DNA from: Hermatobates lingyangjiaoensis
Taxonomy: Eukaryota; Arthropoda; Insecta; Hemiptera; Hermatobatidae
Length of the DNA: 64,000 bases
Direction: 5' to 3'
Assembly (NCBI GenBank): GCA_026182355.1
Contig: JAPFBL010000529.1
Span: 62,001 to 126,000 of the forward strand
The translations under genes were made by a program, and so were the position numbers. Of the stretch, positions 51,655 to 62,272 are shown in pieces; the stretch's first letter is position 1, and every line of letters begins with the position of its first letter. The notes under the pieces are model-generated. The model searched no databases. It saw only the letters and a list, made by a program, of their open reading frames with translations, and had not been told where the DNA came from.

Positions 51655-54600
51655 GTTGGTCATACCATAAACCTCTATTTTATGGTATGTGGTTCTGCTT
51701 GTTCTGTTTTAGAAATTGGTATGACAAATGAAACCTATACATTCAACTCATACTGTTTTAAAATAGAAGCAGTATTGAAACAGTTCAACAAATATCGTTG
51801 GTCATACCATAAATCTCTATTTTATGGTATGGAGTTATGCTTGTTCTGTTTTAGAAATTGGTATGACAAATGAAACCTATACATTCAACTCATACAGTTT
51901 TAAAATAGAAGCAGTATTGAAACAGTTCAACCAATATCGTTGGTAATACCATAAACCTCTATTTTATGGTATGTAGTTCTTTTAGAAATTGGTATGACAA
52001 ATGAAACCTATACATTCAACTCATACAGTTTCAAAATAGAAGCAGTATTGAAACAGTTCAACCAATATCGTTGGTCATACCATAAACCTCTATTTTATGG
52101 TATGTGGTTCTGCTTGTTCTGTTTTAGAAATTGGTATGACAAATGAAACCTATATATTCAACTCATACAGTTTTAAAATAGATGCAGTATTGAAACAGTT
52201 CAACCAATATCGTTGGTCATACCATAAACCTCTATTTTATGGTATGGAGTTATGCTTGTTCTGTTTTAGAAATTGGTTATGACAAATGAAACCTATACAT
52301 TAACTCATACAGTTTTAAAATAGAAGCAGTATTGAAACAGTTCAACAATATCGTTGGTCATACCATAAACCTCTATTTTATGGTATTAGTTTGCTTGTTC
52401 AGTTTTAGAAATTGGTATGACAAATGAAACTATACATTCAACATACAGTTTTAAAATAGAAGCATATTGAAACAGTTCACAATATCGTGGTCATACCATA
52501 ACTCTATTTATGGTATGGAGTTATGTTGTTCTGTTTTAGAAATTGGTATAAAATGAAACCTACATTCAACTCATACGTTTTAAATAGAAGCATATTGAAC
52601 AGTTCACAATATCGTTGGTCATACCATAAATCTATTTTTGGTATGGGTTTGCTTGTTTGTTTTGAAATTGGTATACAAATGAAACCTTAATTAACCATAC
52701 AGTTTTAAATAGAAGCATATTGAAACAGTTCAACCAATATGTTGTCATACCAAAACCTCTATTTATGGTATGGGTTTGCTTGTTCTTTTAGAAATTGGTA
52801 TACAAATGAAACCTATACATTCAACTATACAGTTTAAAATAGAAGCTATTGAAACAGTTCACAATATCGTTGGTCATACCATAAACTCTATTTTATGGTA
52901 TGGTTTGTGTTCTGTTTTAGAAATTGGTATGACAAATGAAACTAAATTAACTCATACAGTTTTAAAATAGAAGCAGTATTGAAACAGTTCAACCAATATC
53001 GTTGTCATCATAAACCTTTTTTATGGTATGTGTTTGCTTGTTCTGTTTTAGAAATTGGTTGAATGAAACCTATACATTAACTCATACAGTTTTAAATAGA
53101 AGCAGTATTGAACAGTTCAACAATATCGTTGGTCATACCATAAACCTCTATTTTATGGTATGGGTTTGCTTGTTCTGTTTTGAAATTGGTATACAATGAA
53201 ACCTATACATTCAACTCATACAGTTTTAAAATAGAAGCAGTATTGAACAGTTCAACCAATATCGTTGGTCATACCATAAACCTCTATTTTATGGTATGGT
53301 TCTGCTTGTTCTGTTTAGAAATTGGTATGCAAATGAAACCTATACATTAACTCATCAGTTTTAAATAGAAGCATATTGAACAGTTCAACCAATATCGTTG
53401 GTCATACCATAACCTCTATTTTATGGTATGTGGTTCTGCTTGTTCTGTTTTAGAAATTGGTATGACAAATGAAACCTATACTAATCATACAGTTTTAAAA
53501 TAGAAGCAGTTTGAAACAGTTCAACCAATATGTTGGTCATACCATAAACCTCTATTTTATGGTATGTGGTTCTGCTTGTTCTGTTTTAGAAATTGGTATG
53601 ACAAATGAAACCTATATATTCAACTCATACAGTTTTAAAATAGAAGCAGTATTGAAACAGTTCAACCAATATCGTTGGTCATACCATAAACCTCTATTTT
53701 ATGGTATGTAGGTTCTGCTTGTTCTGTTTTAGAAATTGGTATGACAAATGAAACCTATACATTCAACTCATACAGTTTTAAAATAGAAGCAGTATTGAAA
53801 CAGTTCAACCAATATCGTTGGTCATACCATAAATCTCTATTTTATGGTATGTAGTTCTGCTTGTTCTGTTTTAGAAATTGGTATGACAAATGAAACCTAT
53901 ACATTCAACTCATACAGTTTTAAAATAGAAGCAGTATTGAAACAGTTCAACCAATATCGTTGGTCATACCATAAACCTCTATTTTATGGTATGTGGTTCT
54001 GCTTGTTCTGTTTTAGAAATTGGTATGACAAATGAAACCTATACATTTAACTCATACAGTTTTAAAATAGAAGCATATTGAAACAGTTCAACAAATATCG
54101 TTGGTCATACCATAAATCTCTATTTTATGGTATGTGGTTCTGCTTGTTCTGTTTTAGAAATTGGTATGACAAATGAAACCTATACATTCAACTCATACAG
54201 TTTTAAAATAGAAGCAGTATTGAAACAGTTCAACCAATATCGTTGGTCATACCATAAACCTCTATTTTATGGTATGGAGTTATGCTTGTTCTGTTTTAGA
54301 AATTGGTATAACAAATGAAACCTATACATTCAACTCATACAGTTTTAAAATAGAAGCAGTATTGAAACAGTTCAACCAATATCGTTGGTCATACCATAAA
54401 CCTCTATTTTATGGTATGGAGTTATGCTTGTTCTGTTTAAGAAATTGGTATGCCAAATGAAACCTATACATTCAACTCATACAGTTTTAAAATAGAAGCA
54501 GTATTGAAACAGTTCAACCAATATCGTTGGTCATACCATAAACCTCTATTTTATGGTATGTGGTTCTGCTTGTTCTGTTTTAGAAATTGGTATGACAAAT

Positions 54601-55495
54601 GAAACCTATACATTCAACTCATACAGTTTTAAAATAGAAGCAGTATTGAAACAGTTCAACCAATATCGTTGGTCATACCATAAATCCTCTATTTTATGGT
54701 ATGGAGTTATGCTTGTTCTGTTTTAGAAATTGGTATAACAAATGAAACCTATACATTCAACTCATACAGTTTTAAAATAGAAGCAGTATTGAAACAGTTC
54801 AACAAATATCGTTGGTAATACCATAAACCTCTATTTTATGGTATGGGTTATGCTTGTTCTGTTTTAGAAATTGGTATAACAAATGAAACCTATACATTCA
54901 ACTCATACAGTTTCAAAATAGAAGCAGTATTGAAACAGTTCAACCAATATCGTTGGTCATACCATAAACCTCTATTTTATGGTATGTGGTTCTGCTTGTT
55001 CTGTTTTAGAAATTGGTATGACAAATGAAACCTATAAATTCAACTCATACAGTTTTAAAATAGAAGCAGTATTGAAACAGTTCAACCAATATCGTTGGTC
55101 ATACCATAAACCTCTATTTTATGGTATGGAGTTATGCTTGTTCTGTTTAAGAAATTGGTATGCCAAATGAAACCTATACATTCAACTCATACAGTTTTAA
55201 AATAGAAGCAGTATTGAAACAGTTCAACCAATATCGTTGGTCATACCATAAACCTCTATTTTATGGTATGTGGTTCTGCTTGTTCTGTTTTAGAAATTGG
55301 TATGACAAATGAAACCTATAAATTCAACTCATACAGTTTTAAAATAGAAGCAGTATTGAAACAGTTCAACCAATATCGTTGGTCATACCATAAACCTCTA
55401 TTTTATGGTATGGAGTTATGCTTGTTCTGTTTTAGAAATTGGTATAACAAATGAAACCTAACATTCTTTTAAAATAGAAGCAGCATTCAAACAGT
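51655..55495. repeat. 142-bp satellite array, about 27 monomers
   Basis: Monomers of 142 bp, each with a perfect 11-bp inverted repeat CATACCATAAA-CCTCTAT-TTTATGGTATG and the words GTTCTGTTTTAGAAATTGG and AACAGTTCAACCAATATCG. Since 142 is not a multiple of three, the repeated short frames arise by register shift and are not genes. Monomers at about 52270-53510 carry many single-base losses, unlike the clean copies on both sides. Confidence 0.97.
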
Positions 55496-55499
55496 TTAA

Positions 55500-56122
55500 C
55501 CAATATTACAAAATAATATTTTCAGAAGTCTTTCTTACATTTGAAGTCACGAAAATTCATTCAAATTTTTCTTTTCAATTTCCGCTATTATAAATACATG
55601 CAGTCGTATAAATACATGCAACTTTATTATACTCGTATTTTATTGGTTTTTAAATACATGGAAATTGTTAGTACCACGGAAGTGAGAAAACGTAATATTA
55701 TTATGAAAGTCTGACGTACCTCGTTTATCGGTAGTATAGCAACCCAACCAGTTTCTCACGTTGTGTTTCTTCAAGAGGGACTAAGAAATGTTAATATGTA
55801 TTAATATTCACATAAAATACATATATTATGTACTTAGCATATAATATAAATATAAATGCCAAGCATTCACCATTCCTCAGTTCCTCTTTCAGATTCGCAA
55901 CGGAGACCTATATCGCGGATAAACGATGTAACCAAACTTTTATAATAACATTATATTTTGCTTTCGTACAAATTGGTACAATAAATAAGATTGTTCAAAA
56001 TTTCCACATACTTTTCAGATTTTTTTAAAGTTATTTGCTTTAATCTATCTTCATATACTCTTGAAAAACTATTGATCACGATTAAATAATTTTCACTCTC
56101 GAAATTGAATAAAATGTTACAA
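55500..56122. other. no feature seen, right flank of the satellite
   Basis: AT-rich. TTTCAG|ATTCGCAACGGAGACC near 55889 looks like an acceptor, but no exon can be supported. Confidence 0.4.
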
Positions 56123-56195
56123 ATTTGGTGGGACTCGAACCAACGACATTGGAATTGGAGAACTGGCGCGCTACCTACTGTGCCAGCGAGACTCT
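56123..56195 (-). other. tRNA-like pseudogene (initiator of a lost SINE or decayed tRNA)
   Basis: Minus strand: A box TGGCACAGTAGG, GTAGCGCGCCAGT, and B box GGTTCGAGTCC. It resembles elongator tRNA-Met, but the anticodon stem does not pair and the acceptor ends do not match, so it should not be a working tRNA. Confidence 0.5.
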
Positions 56196-56439
56196 TGAAC
56201 ATAGAGCTTCCAAAAACTGATATCAATGATGTCGATAGATTAAATAATAGTTGTTCGACCTAAATTATAATGATTTAATTATAATAAATTTAGAAAGAGA
56301 AAATTGAATGAATAATCGACAAGAATATGAAATAATTATTCAATATATCATAAACAAATGTTATTTATTATAGTTAACACAAGTTTAAGAAATTATCATA
56401 TTAATATAAGTAAAATATTAACAGCCCACAATTATATCC

Positions 56440-57250
56440 GTAATCAAAAAACAGTTTGTCTAATGCCTATATTTTCTTCTTTTGATATATCTATTTCAAT
56501 AATAATGACAGAGAAAGGCCCCCGATGCATCGGAAGGTACAGGAAAGTTATAAATAAAACTAATTCTCTCTACATTAAGTAGTTCAGGACTAATTGCATT
56601 GGCTGTTGCCTCTCAGGAATTGACACTTCTTCCATTTGCTAGTATCTATAATGACTGAATCAGTCTTACTTTTAGCGTAAATTTGCTAAATTACATTTAA
56701 CTAGCAATATGAAAGTTCAAGAAGAAGATGAGGAATACTCTAAATTTCTGATAAATATTGGCGAAGACAGAATTGAAAAGAATGAAAATAAAACACTACG
56801 TGTTCGAAACGCGTTGTTTATATCATTAAAAGTTTTATATGTGGAGACCATTTCATTAGATTTTTACCCTACAAAAATAAAGAGATTATTACTGCCCAAA
56901 GACATGTTTATCAGTGCACATAATGTTGATTAATGTATTGAATACATTTGCTCTTCATTCGCCAACCAACAAATAATTATTTTGGTAAACTAATTATTAA
57001 ATAATATAGTAAATTTGCGCCAAAAGTAAGACTGATTCAATCATTATAGGTATCAGCATCAGTTTCTCTTTTGACAACAGGAAGAAGTTGTTAATTTCTG
57101 AAAGGCTACAACCTATGCAATTAGTCCTGAACTTCTTAATGTAGAAAGAATTAGTTTTATTTATAACTTTTCATTGAAACTTTTATTATCATTTTCATTG
57201 AAATAGATGCATGAAAAGAAGGAAATATAGGCATTATGACAAACTGGTTT
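56440..57250. repeat. long imperfect inverted repeat with a PLE scrap in the middle
   Basis: About 56450-56690 is the reverse complement of about 57005-57240 (AAAGTAAGACTGATTCA, AACTTCTTAATGTAGA). The centre holds the 3' half of an ACGCGT-family PLE end (56793-56870: GTGTTCGAAACGCGTTG, GGAGACCATTTCATTAG). A foldback element hit by a PLE is the simplest reading. Confidence 0.65.
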
Positions 57251-57269
57251 TTTTTTTTGTTCTTCGTAA

Positions 57270-57303
57270 CAGTTGGCGGTACGAAGTTCGCAAGGTCTGC
57301 TAG
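57270..57303 (+). mobile_element. possible Helitron 3' terminus
   Basis: GGCGGTACGAAGTTCGCAAG, then GTCTGCTAG and T. CTAG plus T and a small hairpin fit, but weakly. Confidence 0.3.
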
Positions 57304-57309
57304 TTATTT

Positions 57310-57820
57310 ATTAAAGATATAGATCAATTCTAGTAATTACATATTTTGTATATACAAATAGAATAACTTTTATTGTAAGAAGTAAAACATTTTGTTTAGC
57401 TTACTGTCTGGTAAAATTAAAAACAATATATCACATATATAAATCTAAAACGTTTTGTCTCTCAAAATCCTGCCAGATTGGCCTTTGAATGAATGTCAGC
57501 TGTCAAGACCGGGTCTTAATCCACCCAGAAAAGGCAATCCAATTGATTTTCTGCAAGTCACACAATGTCCTTGTCATTCTGTTTGCTTAAGCCATACTCG
57601 TACATCTGTCACAACAAAAATAATAGTCATTGTAAAATACAAGTTATTTCTAAATCATTCTAGTAAATCAATTAAAATTTATAATTAAATTATAACTTCA
57701 AAGCTAGTCGTAATTTTATTTTATTTTCCATAAATATTTCTAACCAGATTCTAGCAATTTTTTTTTTTTGACTCCTTATATTATAAAAGTCGTTATGTGT
57801 TTCCTTCATTTTGAATTGAT
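57310..57820. other. no gene confirmed
   Basis: An open frame at 57455-57688 (LPDWPLNECQLSRPGLNPP...) is less AT-rich than its surroundings but has no recognised motif or splice context. Confidence 0.35.
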
Positions 57821-57836
57821 TTATATATATATATAT

Positions 57837-57867
<31 letters not shown>

Positions 57868-58016
57868 ACTTTAAATTACACAAAGCACGACACAGAAAAG
57901 AGAATAAAAAGAACACTTACAGAATTCAATATTTCGAACTGTTGTTCGTCATCAGGAGAGTAGACTAGAAGAGAGGACGAAGTGAGAGAGATCTCCCCAC
58001 GTCGAAGAACGGAGCG

Positions 58017-58017
<1 letters not shown>
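57868..58017 (-). mobile_element. PLE end, ATAT family
   Basis: Lies between TA tracts at 57824-57866 and 58019-58068. The minus strand carries the hammerhead and then TTGAATTCTGTAAGTGTTC. Confidence 0.65.
57928..57955 (-). ncRNA. hammerhead ribozyme motif, ATAT family
   Basis: Minus strand: CTGATGA, stem II GAAC-AACA-GTTC, GAA, ATAT, T. Core intact; stem III would be weak. Confidence 0.65.

Positions 58018-58018
<1 letters not shown>

Positions 58019-58068
<50 letters not shown>
58019..58068. repeat. (TA)n microsatellite
   Basis: Pure TA tract joining a PLE 3' end to a PLE 5' coding fragment in the same orientation. Confidence 0.97.
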
Positions 58069-58075
<7 letters not shown>

Positions 58076-58182
58076 TAAGCAGCAGCTTCTGCATTGACCA
58101 ATTTCTTGTTGACACTCTCTAGTTTTCGTATCACTTTGCGGTGCGACTCTGGTAGCTTCCAAAGAAGGTTAGCGAAAGACAT
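58069..58182 (-). pseudogene. PLE ORF N-terminus, truncated at (TA)n
   Basis: From ATG at 58182: MSFANLLWKLPESHRKVIRK, then LESVNKKLVNAEAAAYFN, and then the TA tract. Homologous residue for residue to 58833-58990 (LWKLP..HRK..RK.E...KK.VNAEAAAYFN). RT and endonuclease absent. Confidence 0.65.
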
Positions 58183-58431
58183 TAACACACACAATAAACT
58201 TTAGGTCACACACGAAAATAAACACTTGACTAAACCACTTTTTTTAAAAAACCGTTTTAATCACTAAAATAACTATAACTAAATGAACAATACATACGAG
58301 CTTTATTTTAGTGATTAAAACGGTTTTTTAAAAAAAGTGGTTTATTCAAGTGTTTTCGTGTTTGACCTAAAGTTTATTGTGTGTGTTAATGTCTTTCGTT
58401 AACCTTCTTTGGAAGCTATCAGGGTCTCACC
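58149..58431. repeat. ~128-bp-arm inverted repeat (PLE 5' regions)
   Basis: Arms 58149-58276 and 58303-58431, including GTTTATTGTGTGTGTTAATG and TTTAAAAAAAGTGGTTTA. The left arm overlaps the start of the ORF fragment. Confidence 0.8.
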
Positions 58432-58741
58432 GCGAAGTGATGTTGACATCTTTGATATAAAGGGCTTCCCCAACCTCAACATTCAAAATTATGACCTCAA
58501 TGTGATCCCAAGTAGCACTACTTTCGATAGTAGCTTTAAATTTGTTAGAGAGTTAGAGCCCAGTAGGGTTGACAGCAATTGAGGGGCAAACTTGTATGTT
58601 GTTGCAACCCTGCTGGAACCTGCTCTTTGTTTTCCTCTCACCCGCTGTATTGTTTGTTTTATATCTGTTAAAATTGTTATGTTTAATTTTAAAGATTACT
58701 TTTCTATTAATTATATTAGCATTCATTAATTAAATAGTAGT
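58432..58741. other. no feature seen
   Basis: Possibly upstream PLE sequence, as the hammerhead follows, but no partner in the window. Confidence 0.4.
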
Positions 58742-58746
58742 GTAAC

Positions 58747-58777
58747 CTGAAGATGACCAATGTGTGGTCGAAAGCTT
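58747..58777 (+). ncRNA. hammerhead ribozyme motif, AGCT family
   Basis: CTGAAGA, stem II GACCA-ATGTG-TGGTC (five pairs), GAA, AGCT, T; stem I CAA/GTT. Fifty-five bases upstream of the PLE ATG. Confidence 0.75.
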
Positions 58778-58832
58778 GTTTCCACCCAGTGCTTTTGTGT
58801 TTCATTAAAGTTGTTTGATATTGGTTTTCTCA

Positions 58833-58983
58833 ATGTCTCTGGCCCAGCATATATGGAAGTTGCCTCAGCATCACCGGAAGATAGTGAGAAAAATCGAGGC
58901 CATCAGCAAAAAGGTCGTCAATGCAGAAGCTGCTGCATACTTTAATTCCATTTGTCTTCAAGAAGATTTGCTGCCCACTTATA

Positions 58984-58990
<7 letters not shown>
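58833..58990 (+). pseudogene. PLE ORF N-terminus, truncated at (TA)n
   Basis: From ATG: MSLAQHIWKLPQHHRKIVRK, then IEAISKKVVNAEAAAYFNSI and CLQEDLLPTYTNI, after which the frame runs into TA codons (YIYIY). The clearest case of hammerhead, start codon and 53 conserved residues in one piece. The downstream neighbour is an antisense end of another PLE family. Confidence 0.7.

Positions 58991-59017
<27 letters not shown>
58985..59017. repeat. (TA)n microsatellite
   Basis: TA tract fused in frame to the PLE coding fragment. Confidence 0.97.
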
Positions 59018-59018
<1 letters not shown>

Positions 59019-59208
59019 CAAAACTAAACTAAAGTTCATCAGGACTCGGTCAGTTCTTCAGGGTCAAATTAAACTCTCATTGCCAACGTTTCGGTATTTA
59101 TTTGAAACCACTTTTATAGGCAGAAGTATAAATTTCGAAACAGAAAAACTAATTATTACATTACAAATTATTTTACAAAGAAAAAAAGTCTGTGGATTTC
59201 AACAACAA
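59018..59208 (-). mobile_element. PLE end, ACGTTGG family
   Basis: Same as 50493-50690; TTTCGAAACAGAAAAACTAA and ATTGCCAACGTTTCGG on the plus strand. Confidence 0.65.
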
Positions 59209-59209
59209 C

Positions 59210-59356
59210 TGTAGTTTGAATGAACACGTGACACTGAACTGACACGTGACAAGTTCAGTGTCACGTGTTCATTGAAACTACAGTTGTTGAAACGGATAAT
59301 CCGTCTTCAGGAGAAAAGAGAATGGGAGACCAAGCACGCCAGAAACGCGTGCTAAT

Positions 59357-59357
<1 letters not shown>
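59210..59357. repeat. inverted repeat plus worn PLE end
   Basis: CTGTAGTTTGAATGAACACG...CACGTGTTCATTGAAACTACAG forms a hairpin at 59210-59284. Then CTGAAGACGGATTATCCG on the minus strand (59305-59315) is a decayed core. Confidence 0.6.
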
Positions 59358-59407
<50 letters not shown>

Positions 59408-59465
59408 AATATGAAATGAGATATATCTATTATATAAATCTAATATATATATATATATATATATT
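59358..59465. repeat. (TA)n-rich tracts
   Basis: Several TA runs with short breaks. Confidence 0.9.
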
Positions 59466-59479
59466 AATATATGTATCAA

Positions 59480-59625
59480 TGACCAAACCAACTGTTGGGT
59501 TTTTGACTCTGACGAAGATCGCTTGTTACGGTTGAAAGATCTTAGTATTGTTTTCCCATTTCATATGGTGGTTTGATCATTGATTGTTATTTCACATGTT
59601 TATGTGAAATCTTTGTATATATATA
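59480..59625 (+). mobile_element. PLE end, AGATCT family
   Basis: GTTGGGTTTTTGACTCTGAC to ATGTGAAATCTTTG, then TA tract. Nearly identical to 31840-31960. Confidence 0.75.
59509..59543 (+). ncRNA. hammerhead ribozyme motif, AGATCT family
   Basis: CTGACGA, stem II GATCG/CGGTT (one mismatch), GAA, AGATCT, T; stem I GACT/AGT partly kept. Confidence 0.65.
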
Positions 59626-59629
59626 TATA

Positions 59630-60355
59630 CTTTTAGAAAATGTTCTATGTAAATGTATTTCGTAAGTGATCAAAAATATTTTCAATATTACTTTTTTTTC
59701 TAAATTCTACTAATATTATTTATATACTAAAAACAAAAATAGCGAAAAGGTATCTTAACTTTAGAAAGTACAACAGAAAATGTCAGAAAGAGGGAATACT
59801 TTTAGTTTCGTTAAGATTTGGAATAGATTAAAAATAATAAGTTTTTTTTTGTAAGTTAATATAATGTTAATTTAAAAAATATAAATATAGAGATTTTAAT
59901 TATAATAGCTATAAGCAGGTTAAGATGTAAGTATCTGAGTCAACAAACAATTGCTTCCGTAAAAAAAAATTAAGATCGGAATATCTTCTTAGAAGTAACT
60001 AGTTTTTTATTTGCTTTCGCTACGATTGTTCCTTAGCGGGGTTAATGACATGAAAACTAACTGCTCAGCCAGTTAGCAATTAGGAGGATTGTTTTTTCAT
60101 GAAGTCATCAAATGTTTAGTCTGGTATTTATCTTCACCGCAACAACACTCCATTTGGCTGATTAATTTCCAAAAGTTAAACCGTTTATGAAATGCTTGTT
60201 TTGTTGACATGCATACAAAAAAAAAACAATGGATACATTTGCAAGTGTAAACTTGTATTTTAAATAGTTATTTTATTGAAGGGAATTGTCATTTCTTCTC
60301 CTGAATAAGACTATCAAAATTTAGAAATAAGAGAATATACACCATTCGTACTATG
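59630..60355. other. no feature seen
   Basis: AT-rich. Confidence 0.5.
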
Positions 60356-60358
60356 ATA

Positions 60359-61062
60359 CAGTAATCCCTCGCTAGTTCGCGATTCAGTTTCGCGGGTTCA
60401 GTGTTTCACGGGCTCCTGAAATGTTCAATTAAAAATTAAAAAATATTCAACTGTAATTGTAGTAAAAAATAAAGAAAATACAACACGTAATGAAAAAGTG
60501 CAGCAGTTGGTATCAGAGAAGAAAATATACTGGATTCTTCTTGTACGATCGAGAAAGATATCGAACAACCAGTGACTTGCTGGGTCAAAATATATTGTAC
60601 AGTATTAAATTAAATGCTAATAAAAGCTATTAAAAAAAATTCAATAAAGACTAAAAATTAATGGAAAATATTAAAACATAATTGTAAGTAGAGAATAATA
60701 AAAATATCAAAAACTAGAAGTTGAAATTAATAAAAAAATAAACAAAGATGTTTCCTTTGATCTGATTGGTTAATTCATATCGCCCAACTTCCAACTGTAC
60801 AATACATTAAGGATGTAATTCTCTCTCTCTTTCTCTCTTATAGTTGGTAAATATGTTATTTTTTTGAATAATTATTTCCTTTTTTTTTCATTTTTATTTA
60901 TAGCACAGTTCAGTATTTAGTAAGGTCAGGATTCTCTCTCTGTTGGAAAGGTCGTTGTTTGAGCTTTAGAGGCTTTTATAAAGGTGCGTTCATTATTCGC
61001 GGATTTTTGCTTTTAGCGGGTGTCTTTGGTCCCCATTATCCGCGAAAATTGATGGATTACTG
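60359..61062. mobile_element. pogo/Tigger-like MITE
   Basis: Ends CAGTAATCCCTCGCTAGTTC and ...AATTGATGGATTACTG are inverted repeats over about 10 bp; the inner GTTCGCGATTCAG...CGCGGG and ATTCGCGGATTTTTG...TCCGCGAAAATT carry the TCGCG/CGCGAA words usual in Tigger ends. A TA precedes the left end; the right flank reads TG. 704 bp, no transposase. Confidence 0.75.
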
Positions 61063-61064
61063 TG

Positions 61065-61740
61065 TTTATTTAATACCTTATAGACTATATCAATAATTAC
61101 ATTTCATTTCATAAATGATTATGAATGATTATAAATGATTATAAATGATAAATGATTTTAATTTTTTTATTAAGACACATATAAGGATAAATAACTGAAA
61201 CAATTGGAAATCAGTTTATTGAATAATATTACATAAGCGTGGAATATTTTAAATGCAAAGGCAACACTGAAGCAATAAAACATGAGGTATTATTCTTTGA
61301 CAGGATGGGAATCCTGTCTTTGCAAAAGAATGAGAATCTTTTGGGAATCATAGCTTTTTATAAGTAGATTTCCCCAAGTCTTATAAGCAGGGTGTTATAA
61401 GAAAGTCTCAATAGGTCGAGTTTTCCAATACTCAATATTTCAAATTAATATCTCGAACATTTTACTTTTTCTTCGCAAAAATATAGAGATTGGAAAATAC
61501 TTTTGTATTAACTTGAAATAAAAAGAGTTCCCTAAAAAGTTTTACAGCTAAAACTTATGGTCCCAAAAGTTTATTATAACTATAACTATTCCATATTTTA
61601 ACATCGAATGTTTTTCTTATCTTTCATATTTTATAGTGAGCAAATGTTTTAAAATGAATGACACTATTTAATTGATATAATATAATAATTGTGTAGTATA
61701 TATATATATAATTATATTCTACTGATATATAATATATCAA
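61065..61740. other. no feature seen
   Basis: AT-rich with a short triple repeat of ATAAATGATT at 61110-61155. Confidence 0.5.
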
Positions 61741-61840
61741 TCATATGAATTCATTAAGATATCATTATCGCTAAGCCGTACGCACTGTAAGGTTAGTTGC
61801 TGTTTGCCAGCCGAGCAGAACTCATCGTCTTCTCCTTCTC

Positions 61841-61865
61841 CTGATGACGATGAGGTCGAAATATT
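61841..61865 (+). ncRNA. hammerhead-like motif, ATAT family
   Basis: CTGATGA, short stem II GAT-GAG-GTC with a wobble, GAA, ATAT, T. Preceded by CCTTCTC; followed 55 bp later by a TA tract. Confidence 0.5.
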
Positions 61866-61956
61866 GAAGCGAGTTGTGTGTAACTGTTTGAAATGTTTTC
61901 CCAATAGACTGTTTTTTATGTTATATATATATATATATATAATATGTATATATATA

Positions 61957-62108
61957 ACAAACACTTTTTCTTTTTCTCGGAGTTTGGTCAGGGTAAATAT
62001 ATGGAATCACCTTTTTGCCAACGTTAATTAACGTTGCCAACGTTGGCAAAAAGGTGATTCCATATATTTACCCTGACCAAACTCCGAGAAAAAGAAAAAG
62101 TGTTTGTT
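61957..62108. repeat. 70-bp-arm perfect inverted repeat between TA tracts
   Basis: Arms about 61957-62028 and 62039-62108 (AACAAACACTTTTTC...TTTTGCCAACGTT). The centre AACGTTAATTAACGTTGCC is itself palindromic. Probably a PLE end pair, by its setting and its CCAACGTT word. Confidence 0.85.
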
Positions 62109-62136
62109 AATATTTTGTGGTCAAGAAAACAGTACC

Positions 62137-62137
<1 letters not shown>

Positions 62138-62179
<42 letters not shown>

Positions 62180-62270
62180 CTTTATATATATATATATATA
62201 TATATCATATATAATATATATATATATACATATATATATATATTATACTTTATATATATATATATATACT
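62138..62270. repeat. (TA)n-rich tract
   Basis: About 130 bp of TA with short breaks, directly joined to the truncated PLE ORF. Confidence 0.95.
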
Positions 62271-62272
62271 TT

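Noticed and set aside
51682..55454. Many similar 61-66 codon frames in the 142-bp satellite, as if a repeated peptide gene
   Set aside because: The monomer is not a multiple of three, so one frame passes into another register at each repeat; the likeness is due to the DNA repeat alone.
56123..56195. Functional tRNA-Met on the minus strand
   Set aside because: The anticodon stem and acceptor stem do not pair; kept only as a tRNA-like pseudogene.
57455..57688. Host exon with LPDWPLNECQLSRPGLNPP
   Set aside because: No splice signals with matching phase and no recognised motif; left as unconfirmed.
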